Origin: Beroe forskalii
Taxonomy: Eukaryota; Ctenophora; Nuda; Beroida; Beroidae
Assembly (NCBI GenBank): GCA_011033025.1
Contig: WFMF01000058.1
Location: 186,001-250,000, forward strand
Direction: 5' to 3'
DNA: 64,000 nucleotides
Made by a program: the position numbers and the translations under genes. Positions 12,401 through 24,400 of the stretch are shown here, one piece after another. Numbering within the stretch: the first letter of the stretch is position 1; the number at the start of each line of letters is the position of its first letter. A model generated the notes under the pieces. It was not told the origin of the DNA and ran no database searches. It saw only the letters and a program-made list of their open reading frames with translations.

Positions 12401-15400
12401 GGCGGTCGCGTATTCGAGTGTTGACCCTGATGTTATACTTTACACCTTTCAGAAAGGTCCCGGATTCCAGTACAAAGGGAGCACGTTTCACCGTGTTATC
12501 AAAGACTTCATGATTCAAGGAGGTGATTTCACAAGACACGACGGAACTGGAGGTGAGTCCTTCTGGGGTAGTGGGATCAGGGATGGACAAATTGAAATGT
12601 GATAATTATCGTTGTATCACTCTCATAGTCTGGTGATTTAGATATGTGCATAAATATTCATACCCTGTTGACTCTTATTGACCCGCCCTTAAGGGTAAAA
12701 ATGAAAGTAACATTTTTGTCCAAAGGGCCGGTGAGAAGGAGTTCGGGAATTATTGGGGGGATTGTAGCCCAAAAAAAAACCAAGCCCTACCCTATTTTTC
12801 GATTCTTGGGCTAGGTTTTTTTTGGTTTTTTTTGGTTTTTTTAGGTTTTTTTTGGGTTACATTTTGGTCATTTCTGGGGCTTTTTCCAATGAATTTTGAC
12901 ATAAAAATCTGTTGTTTTTGAACATAATTTTCACAGTCAGTGGCTTTTAAAGTTTATTTGGTGAATAGAAACGGCTATTTTCAAATTTTCAGAGCTTGAA
13001 GGGCTTAGGTACCTATGACCTAACAGTAAAATGCACAATATTGCCTGACTAACTGGTGTCTCTTGCTGACTTACTGGTGACTCTTGCCTCAGTGACTGGT
13101 GACCCATGCCAGACCCAGCTTGTAACTTTTGCCTAACTCACTGGTGACTATGACCTGATCCAATGGCAGGCATGAATCCACCGGGGGCGTGTGGGGGCGT
13201 GCGCACGCCCCCATCAGAAATTTGGGGGCGTGCTTGGGGGCGTGCAATTTTTGAAAATTTGATGCTTGCGATTTAATTCAAGATGCCAAAAATAAACTTA
13301 GTGGAAAACTTTTATTTATATTCGTTACTTCTAGAAGCATATATTCTAAATTTGAATACCTCTGATAATGGTATTTTTATCTACATAAAACAGTACAGAG
13401 TAGCTGTACTATGATCAACCATATTTTATAGTTAGCAAAAGGCATGAAACAAAACAGAGGGCCCATGCGTTACGCATTAACAAAAAGCACACCTCCAGAA
13501 CCATAACAAAAGGGATACATGAACTAAAAATAATTTTTCAATAATAAGGCTTGAAAAGTGAAAAATAGCTCACGGGCTAAAACGGGTCATTTAGTTGTGC
13601 AAGGGTGATTGTGTAGTACAAAGTGTACTACACACGATTTTTCGGCCTCCATCCAAAAAATAATATTCATGCCAGTAGCCTTGAAGGCTTGAGACAAAAA
13701 CAGGATTTAGAGTTTATGAATCCTATATATATTCAAAAACTCTACTGCCTTTGCAGTATTACAACAACGAAAATAAAAGTCGCCAATAACAGGCACAATG
13801 CAATTGATTTCCAATTTCTTTCTTTTTCTTAATACTTCAGACATCTAACTTCTGGGGCTGCTGCCCCACAGACCTCTGGAACACTTTTGATTTTATATTT
13901 ATATCAATGAGATTTTGTACGACAGCATTAACAGCGCTGTTATATTGAAAGCAATGCCCAAACACTATTGAGTTGCCATTTCTTTATACTCCAGACCTCT
14001 GGCTTCTGGGGGCTGCCGCCCCCAGACCCCTGCTGCTCCTTTGATTCTAAATATAATATTCATTGGAATTTTGTACGACAGCAACAACAGCGCTGTTAAG
14101 TTGAAAACAATGCCCAAACACTAATGAGTTGCCATTTCGTTATATTCAAGAACTCTGGCTTCTGGGAAAAGCCGCCCCCAGACCCCTGCTGCTCTTTTGA
14201 TTCTTAGAATAACATTCATTGGAATTTTTATGACAGAAAGGACAGTGCTGTTATCAAGTTAAAAAAATAATGCCCAAACACTATTGACTTACCATTTCTC
14301 TATACTTCAGACCTCTGGCTTCTGGGGGCTGCCGCCCCCAGACCCCTGCTGCTCTTTTGATTTTATATTCATTGAGATTTCGTACAACAGCAACGAGAGC
14401 GTCGTTAAGTTGACAACAATGCCCAAACACTATTTAGTTGCTGCCGTCCCCAGACCCTTGCTGCTTTTTTGATTCTAAATTTTATATTCATTTGAATTTC
14501 GCACAACAGCAACAACAGTGCTGTTAAGTTGAAAAAAATGCCCAAACACTAAAGAGTTGCCATTTCGTTATACTCTAGACCTCTGGCCTCTAGGGGCCGC
14601 CGCCCCAGACCCCTGCTTATACATACTTTAATTATCCTTCACATATTCAAAAACTTCCTATGTGCGAACGAGGTGCCGCGAAGCGGCACCTCGTGCAGCT
14701 CATGCCGAGTGAGCTGTATAAATTTGCACGCCCCCAAAAATTCTGGGCTGGATCCATGCCTGTCCAATGGGACCTCAAACCTGAGCGGCTGTGACTCCTG
14801 GCTGACACGCTGAGTGCTGTCCAGCTTTGCAACTCTTGCCTAATTCACTGTTGACTCTGACCTGACCAACTAGGGCCTCTTTCTCTCTAGCCTGACTAAA
14901 TTATGACTTTTGCCTGACCTATTGGCTTTTTGGTGACCTTTACCTGTTCCAGATGGCGATTCTTGCATGACCAAATTGTGACCCAAATTGTGACCAAGTT
15001 AGGCCTTTTGCCTGAATTCCTCAATGACTGGTGACTCCCCATTACCTGATCTCCTGGCGCCTCCTACTTGACCTACTAGCGTCTCTCATCTGGCCTACTG
15101 ACAACCTTAGCTGACCTAATAAGGAACCTTATGTGGCCTACTGGCGACTCTTACCTGGCCTAGTGACGCTTCTTATCTGACCTACTGACTAATCTTCTCT
15201 GACCTACTTGCGAATCTTACCTGACCTACTACTTTAATACTTTCGACCATTGCCTGACCATAGGTGACAGCAGACACTTACCTGTGACCCAGCTGGTACT
15301 TCTTGCCTGATCCACTAGTAAAACTTAAATTAAAAGCTCAAATAGATATAACTGTTTTAGCCATTGGCGTCTCTTGATCCTACCTGACCTACTAACGTCT

Positions 15401-18400
15401 TCTAATCCTACCTGACCTACTAGCTTCTCCTGACCCTACCTGACCTACTGGCGTCTCCTGATCCTACCTGACTAACTGGCATATTCTGGACTGATCCTAC
15501 CTGACCTACTGGTGTCTCCTGATCCAGCCTGACGTACTGGCATCTCCTGATACTACCTTACCTATTGGCATGTCCTGATCCTACCTTACCTACTGACGTC
15601 TCCAGTTCCTACCTGACCTATGACTGGCGTCTCCTGATCCTACCTGAACATCGTGATCCTACCTGACCTAATGGCATCTTCTGACCCTACCGTACCTAGT
15701 ACCTACTGGTGTCTGCTATCCTACTTGATCTACTGGCGTCTTCGGTTCCTACCTGACCTATAACTGGCGTCTCCTGATCCTACCTGACCTATAGCTCGTG
15801 TCTCCTGATCCTACCTGACTTACTGTACACTGATGTCTCCTGATCCTACCAGACCTACTGGCGTCTTCTGATCCTACCTGACCTACTGGTGTCTCCTGAT
15901 CCTACCTGACCTACTGGCGTCTTCTGATCCTACCTGACCTACTGGTGTCTCCTGATCCTACCTGACCTACTGGCATCTGGACTGATCCTATCTGACCCAT
16001 TGGAGACTGGCGTCTCCTGATCCTACCTGACCTATAGCTCGTGTGTCCTGATCCTACCTGACTTACTGTGCACTGATGTCTCCTGATCCTACCAGTACCA
16101 GACCTACTGGCGTCTTCTGATCCTACCTGACCTACTGGCGTCTCCTGATCCTACCTGACCTACTGGCGTCTTCTGATCCTACCTGACCTACTGGTGTCTC
16201 CTGATCCTACCTGACCTACTGGCATCTGGACTGATCCTATCTGACCCATTGGAGACTGGCGTCTCCTGATCCTACCTGACCTATAGCTCGTGTGTCCTGA
16301 TCCTACCTGACTTACTGTGCACTGATGTCTCCTGATCCTACCAGTACCAGACCTACTGGCGTCTTCTGATCCTACCTGACCTACTGGCGTCTCCTGATCC
16401 TACCTGACCTACTGGCATCTGGACTGATCCTATCTGACCCATTGGAGACTGGCGTCTCCTGATCCTACCTGAGCCTCCTAATCCTACCTGACGTACTGGC
16501 ATCTCCTGATCCCACCTTACCTATCGGCGTCTCCTGATCCTACCTGACCTATGACTGGCGTCTCATGATCCTACCTGACCTACAGCTGGCGTCTCCTGAT
16601 CCTACCTGAGCATCATGATCCTACCTGACCTAATGGCATCTTCTGACCTACTGGTGACTGCTATCCTACTTGATCTACTGGCGTATCCGGTTCCTACTTG
16701 ACCTATAACTGGCGTCTCCTGATCCTACCTTATGACCCAGCTGGTACTTCTGGTCTGACCCACTGCTGACTCTTAGCTGATCAAGTAACCCACTGGTGAT
16801 TCTGACGTGATCTTCTGGCCGGATACCCTCTTACATGAACCAGAGGCTGACTAGACCCTTGGCGGCATCCTTTTCAGACTCACTTCTCCCAGTGTTAATT
16901 GCTCAATTATGACTTCACAGGACAGTAGGACACGTTTCATCAACAAGTCGACTCTCGCAAGAAGCTGGTGGCACTTGCCTGTCCCTTGCCACACAGATGA
17001 CTTTTTGACAGCTCGTGAAAGATATGCTGAGCATCAATAATCAAGCCTTGCTGACTGATGAAGCCTTAATCATTGCTTGGTGACTAAGTGCCTACAAACT
17101 GGTCTTCTGGTGATCATTGTGGCTGACCTTTGTCAATCATAATTTAAGCAAGAATGCTAAATTGCTCTCAACTGGCCGACCTTCATCTGGCGACCTTCAC
17201 CTGGTGCCTTGTTGGTCCTTTCTTGTCCCCTGTGACTCCCAGCTGACTCCCTGCAACACTTCTCTGGCCCTCTGGTGACACTAGTCTGACCTCCTCATGA
17301 AGCCTTATCTCGCCCTGAGATGCGATGTAACGCTTGGTGAATCCTTGGCCCTTCGTCATCCGGCCCCAGAACCAAGGACGACCTTTGAAGGACCCTCGGG
17401 TCTTGAATAACCCCTACGTGGTAATGAGTGGCCAGAGCGCTCTTGTTTAGACCAGTATGGCCTGATTCGACACCTTTTGATCCTTTACTGTTCCTCTCTT
17501 ATCACTGTTGGACCAAGGTCCCGTGCTATCTCATGATTTTCCGTTGTACCTTATCAAAAAGCACTGAGGGCTCTTAAAATGCTTCTCAAATGCTAATCAA
17601 GTCCTTAAATAGTGATTTAAGCCATCTGTAATTATTGAAAACCATTGAGTATCAATAAGAATGTGTAAATAACACAAATAACACATTGGTGTGAAATGTC
17701 CAAAAAGTTCAAAAAATCCAACCCAAAAAAAACCAAAAAAACCCGAAAAAAACCAAAAAAACCAAGCCCTACCCCAAATTTGGGATCTTGGGCTTGGTTT
17801 TTTTTGGTTTTTTTTGGCTACAATCCCCCCATTATTGTCACAAAATCGTCACATTTTTTTCATAATGCCTGTTGAGGTTAAATGAGATTTGTCACAATTC
17901 TAATTGATTCCGTTGATTAAAGTATCATCATGTCCCTCCCTCTCTCTGTCTCCTCCCACTCTTTTATCTGTGGCTCTAACTTTGTCAAGCATTAGTGTTA
18001 AGATATGAATATATGACGTCATATCACTGCACATTACCATAACATAAATACCTGACACTTCTGCCCTTGCTTGGTAAAATGGAAGTGAATCTTAATATCT
18101 CTGTTATGCATTTTCTCAGAAATAGGGTGACGTATCCGCTTGCTTTTGTTGAGCTACGTGCGCGCTGCAAGTTTTGTGACAATTTTGAGCTCGAACATCT
18201 TTTGGGGCCGGTACATACTATGAACTTCGCGGAGGAGTTCATGATTCCGTAAAAGTGGATGCAAATTGGATGCACTTGGATGCAATGTGAAAATTTTCAC
18301 ATATTTTGTGAAAATGGTTTTGTGCGAGTTTTGAGGGCTGGAAATGTGTAAAAATGGTTCAGACATGATTGTATAGCGAATGCAAGTTACTTCGGATCGT

Positions 18401-21400
18401 TTTTGGGAGTTTTGAGAAGTTTTGGGCCCCAATATGGCTGAAAAAGGCCCAAAAAGGCCGAAAAATAAAGTTGCTTAAATTTGATTTTTATCGACTGGAA
18501 AGTAATTCTAGACATCCTAGGAAACATTCTGCGTGGTTTTTAGACCGAAATACGCTGTTTTCCGCCTGTGAGGGATGCATCCATTTCTGAAAAACGGACT
18601 GTAAAAAAGTGGATGCATTTTCACAAAAAGTGTGAAAATGGTTTTGTGCGAGTTTTGAGGGCTAGAAATGTGTAAAAATGGTTCAGACATGATTTTATAG
18701 CGAATGCACGTTACTTAGGATCGTTTTTGGGAGTTTTGAGAAGTTTTGGGCCCCAATATGGCCGAAAAAGGCCCAAAAAGGCCGAAAAATAAAGTTGCTT
18801 AAATTTGATTTTTATCGACTGGAAAGTAATTCTAGACATCCTAGGAAACATTCTGCGTGGTTTTTAGACCGAAATACGCTGTTTTCCGCCTGTGAGGGAT
18901 GCATCCATTTCTGAAAAACGGCCTGTAAAAAAGTGGATGCATTTTCACAAAAAGTGTGAAAATGGTTTTGTGCGAGTTTTGAGGGCTGGAAATGTGTAAA
19001 AATGGTTCAGACATGATTGTATAGCGAATACAAGTTACTACGGATCGTTTTTGGGAGTTTTGAGAAGTTTTGGGCCCCAATATGGCCGAAAAAGGCCCAA
19101 AAAGGCCGAAAAATAAAGTTGCTTAAATTTGATTTTTATCGACTGGAAAGTAATTCTAGACATCCTAGGAAACATTCTGCGTGGTTTTTAGACCGAAATA
19201 CGCTGTTTTCCGCCTGTGAGGGATGCATCCATTTCTGAAAAACGGCCTGTAAAAAAGTGGATGCATTTTCACAAAAAGTGTGAAAATGGTTTTGTGCGAG
19301 TTTTGAGGGCTAGAAATGCGTAAAAATGGTTCAGACATGATTGTATAGCGATTGCAAGTTACTTAGGATCTTTTTGGGAGTTTTGAGAAGTTTTGGGCCC
19401 CAATATGGCCGAAAAAGGCCCAAAAAGGCCGAAAAATAAAGTTGCTTAAATTTGATTTTTATCGACTGGAAAGTAATTCTAGACATCCTAGGAAACATTC
19501 TGCGTGGTTTTTTAGACCGAAATACGCTGTTTTCCGCCTGTGAGGGATGCATCCATTTCTGAAAAACGGCCTGTAAAAAAGTGGATGCATTTTTCACGCA
19601 AAAACAGCGTATGTGAAAATGGTTTTGTGCGAGTTTTGAGGGCTAGAAATGCGTAAAATGGTTCAGACATGATTGTATAGCGATTGCAAGTTACTTAGGA
19701 TCTTTTTGGGAGTTTTGGGGCTTTTTGGGCAATATGGCCGGGCCCAAAACTTCAAAGTTGCTTAAAAACGATTTTATCGACTGGAAAGTAATTCTGAACC
19801 ATTTTTACACATTTCCAGCCCTCAAAACTCGCACAAAACCATTTTCACACTTTTTGTGAAAATGCATCCACTTTTTTACAGGCCGTTTTTCAGAAATGGA
19901 TGCATCCGTCACAGGCGGAAAACAGCGTATTTCGGTCTAAAACCACGCAGAATGTTTCCTAGGATGTCTAGAATTACTTTCCAGTCGATAAAAATCAAAT
20001 TTGAGCAACTTTATTTTTCGGCCTTTTGGGCCTTTTTTCGGCCATATTAGCCCAAAACTTCAAAACTCCCAAAACGATCCGTAGTAACTTGCATTCGCTA
20101 TACAATCATGTCTGAACCATTTTTGCACATTTCCAGCCCTCAAAACTCGCACAAAACCATTTTCAAATTTTTTGTGAAAATGCATTCCTTACGGGCGAAA
20201 AACAGCGTATTTTGAGTTGGGTGGGCCTTTTTCGGCCTCGTAGGGGCCGGAAGTTCTCAAGCCTTCTAAAAACGATCCTAAGTACCTAATAACTTTTTTT
20301 AACTGAGCCATTTTCACTGAACCATTTTCATAAAAAATGTGAAATGCATCCACGGTTTTGCGAGCCGTTTTCGGTCCAAGAACCACGCACAATTTATCTT
20401 ATGATAACTTTTAACCCATGGACAAAAATTTTTGAACAAAATAAATGTATCAACTTTCCGGACCGAAATAGCCATTTAAATCCATTTTAAATCCAGTAAA
20501 TTGAATCAAAAGGTCCACAAATTCCCGTGTGATTTGATAATTTAGGGCATTATCGTGTTATGTTATCTTTTATAGTGTTCAAGTATCTTATTAAACACTG
20601 TATAAGCGAGGTCATAAAAGTTTCGTTTGACGGAAATAACTGGCCTTAAATTCAACCGACCCCACTTTGAAGCCTTGACCGGTCTTTCTTGCCCGGCCCT
20701 TGGGACAAAATCTCAAAGTCTAGAAGGCCGGCGCGGTTAGATAAGGGCATGTACCAGGTAATTATTCTAAATTTGAGCAACTTTATATAATTGCTCAAAA
20801 ACAATCTTAAGTTACTTTGTTCACTATACAAGCATGTCTAAACGATTTTAACACGTTTTCAGTCCTCAAAACTAGCTTAAACCATTTTCACAGAAAATGT
20901 GAAGATGCAACCACGTTTTTACACGCCTAAATATTCGGGAATGGATGCATCCCTCCCCGGGGAAATATGTTTTTGGTTTAAACTGAATGTTTCCTATCTG
21001 TGTCCTATGCATATGATCCGAAAAAAGTCAGATTTGATCAATCTTTAAATTCGACCCTTTTCGCCTATATCGACGACACAAAAATGACCAAGACTCCAAA
21101 AACGACTTTAGGTCACTTATATCGAAGTATCGATTATTCAAACATATTTCAACCATTCTCATCCAGTTTTGGCAAAATGTGAAAATTTTCACAATTTCAT
21201 CTCAGCCAGGTCGTCATTGTGAGCACGCGCGCATTTTCACAATTTGCATCCACTCTACGGAAGAGTCAATGTTTCGCCGGAATTGGAACAATTTGCGGCC
21301 AGAGTTAGGATTGGATTGACTTTGTGATGATGCAAATGTGTTGTAGATACATTGAATCGATAGTTTTGATAAGTTTTTAGGGTCGGACTGCCGTCATGGT

Positions 21401-24400
21401 GCCACCAGATAGCCGCCAAAGCCACCTATTTTCGTACGCGTATATACCCAATTTTGGAGCAATTCTAACCGGTATGAATGGGTCATAGGTACTCAAATTG
21501 TTGCTAGAGATGTTCCAGAGAGTGCGTGTGATGATATTTTAACCGTACATCTCGCTGGAAGCGTATAAGAAAGTGGAACAAAGTTTCTTAGACAAATGGA
21601 ACAAATATGGGACAACTTGTAAGCATACGGGAAAAAAATGGGACAAATTGTAAGCATATATTTGCGGCCAGAGTTAGGATTGGATTGACTTTGTGATGAT
21701 GTAAATGTGTTGTAGATACATTGAATCGATAGTTTTGATAAGTTTTAGGGTCGGACTGCCGTAATGGTGCCACCAGATAGCCGCCAAAGCCACCTATTTT
21801 CGTACGCGTATATACCCAATTTTGGGTAAATGTGTTGTAGATACATTGAATCGATAGTTTTATTCCCATCATAGAAAGTCAGCCGTCCCAATTTGCCACC
21901 AGATACCAGATAAATTGTAGCCGCCAGAAAGTTCCATATTTCTAGGAAACATTGTTCCACTTTCTTATACGCTTCCAGCGAGATGTACGGTTAAAATATC
22001 ATCACACTCACTCTCTGAAATATCTCTAGCATCAATTTGAGTACCTATGACCCATTTATACCGGTAAGAATTGCTCCAAAATTGGATATATACGCGTACG
22101 AAATTAGGTGGCTTTGGCGGCTATCTGGTGGCACCATGACGGCAGTCCGACCCTAAAAACTTATCAAAACTATCGATTCAATGTATCTACAACACATTTA
22201 CATCATCACAAAGTCAATCCAATCCTAACTCTGGCCGCAAATATATGCTTACAATTTGTCCCATTTTTTCCCGTATGCTCACAAGTTGTCCCATATTTGT
22301 TCCATTTTTCTAAGAAACTTTGTTCCACTTTCTTATACGCTTCCAGCGAGATGTACGGTTAAAATATCATCACACTCACTCTCTGGAACATCTCTAGCAA
22401 CAATTTGAGTACCTATGACCCATTTATACCGGTTAGAATTGCTCCAAAATTGGGTATATACGCGTGCGAAAATAGGTGGCTCTGGCGGCTATCTGGTGGC
22501 ACTCTGACGGGAATCCGACCCTAAAAACTTATCAAAACTATCGATTCAATGTATCTACAACACATTTACATCATCACAAAGTCAATCCAATCCTAACTCT
22601 GGCCGCAAATATATGCTTACAATTTGTCCCATTTTTTCCCGTATGCTTACAAGTTGTCCCATATTTGTTCCATTTTTCTAAGAAACTCTGTTCCACTTTC
22701 TTATACGCTTCCAGCGAAATGTACGGTTAATATATCATCACACTCACTCTCTGGAACATCTCTAGCAACAATTTGAGTACCTATGATCCATTTACACCGG
22801 TTAGAATTGCTCCAAAATTGGCTATATACGCGTACGAAAATAGGTGGCTTTGGCGGCTATCTGGTGGCACCATGACGGCAGTCCGACCCTTAAAACTTAT
22901 CAAAACTATCGATTCAATGTATCTACAACACATTTACATCATCACAAAGTCAATCCAATCCTAACTCTGGCCGCAAATATATGCTTACAATTTGTCCCAT
23001 TTTTTCCCGTATGCTTACAAGTTGTCCCATATTTGTTCCACTTTCTTATACGCTTCCAGCGAGATGTATGGTTAAAATATCATCACACTCACTCTTTGGA
23101 ACATCTCTAGCAACAATTTGAGTACCTATGACCCATTTACACCGGTTAGAATTGCTCCAAAATTGGCTATATAAGCGTACGAAAATAGGTGGCCTTGGCG
23201 GCTATCTGGTGGCACCACGACGGCAGTCCGACCCTAAAAACTTATCAAAACTATCGATTCAATGTATCTACAACACATTTACATCATCACAAAGTCAATC
23301 CAATCCTAACTCTGGCCGCAAATATATGCTTACAATTTGTCCCATTTTTTCCCGTATGCTTACAAGTTGTCCCATATTTGTTCCATTTTTCTAAGAAACT
23401 TTGTTCCACTTTCTTATACGCTTCCAGCGAGATGTACGGTTAAAATATCATCACACTCACTCTCTGGAACATCTCTAGCAACAATTTGAGTACCTATGAC
23501 CCATTTACACCGGTTAGAATTGCTCCAAAATTGGGTATATACGCGTACGAAAATAGGGTGGCTTTGGCATCACAAAGTCAATCCACTAGAACATCTACTG
23601 TATGCTACGGAGAAGGTGTTCTAGCATTTTTGTCATAAAAGTGTCAGGATTTTACAGGATTTTACAAGAGGTTCCTCTCCATTCTTGTCATGGATTTTAC
23701 GAAATTTCCGTCAATTAAAGTATCAACAAAGAGCTCCCTGTGGCTTTGCGGCTAGTATTATGTCTGCTCGATATCACGGTCTATGTTTTAGGCGGTTCCG
23801 CTGACGTAATTTAAATTGAGCAGAGTGGATGCTTGATTACGCCCGATTTTCTACTAGCTTGAATGAAACCATGTCCGTATCATGATATCGATTACAGATA
23901 TTCTTAGAAATTCGTAGGAGCTTGTTCGTGTCCAGCTACGGAACGCGCCGCCTGCTTCGTCGAGGATCAATAGGTACAACTCCTGTAAAATCATGACATT
24001 TTTGGGCTAGAACATCTACTGATGCTACGGAATCATCTTCTGGTCGCGGAGGCGGCGACGATGGTTGCATATACAAATCGTATCTTTTCAGGTTTTAAGC
24101 CGCGCTAATTGTGGCGCGCGCGCGGCGTCGATCTATTCTCAACACATGACACGTATCTTAACTGTTAACGGCCCTGAATCATTACCCAGGGAGCCGAGCC
24201 GTTACATATAACGTCATCAGCCGAAGGGAAGGGGTTGACAGGGAGGAAGGGGTCAAAGCACTGCTGACGTCAGCAAAAATTTTTTGAAATTCTAACATCT
24301 TTAGGTTTGAAACTTTTGTTTACCTATTGTACATATAAAGGGTGGGCGACATCTCATCTCACGACAAATTTTCCTTGTTTTAGAAAAATAAAAACAAGAT

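Larger units (their letters stand above)
12755..17830. mobile_element. 5.1 kb TIR/foldback element with ATTATT target duplication
   Basis: The left end (12755) and the inverted right end (17830) share GGGGGGATTGTAGCC followed by A-rich tracts, CCAAGCCC and GGTTTTTTTTGG. Each terminus is itself a foldback: CCAAGCCCTACCC pairs with GGGCTTGGT or a close variant. The hexamer ATTATT flanks both ends in direct orientation (12749-12754 and 17831-17836). No transposase is visible; the inside is mostly a minisatellite with a nested hAT element. I infer a non-autonomous DNA transposon of unassigned family. It sits in PPIB intron 3. Confidence 0.7.
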
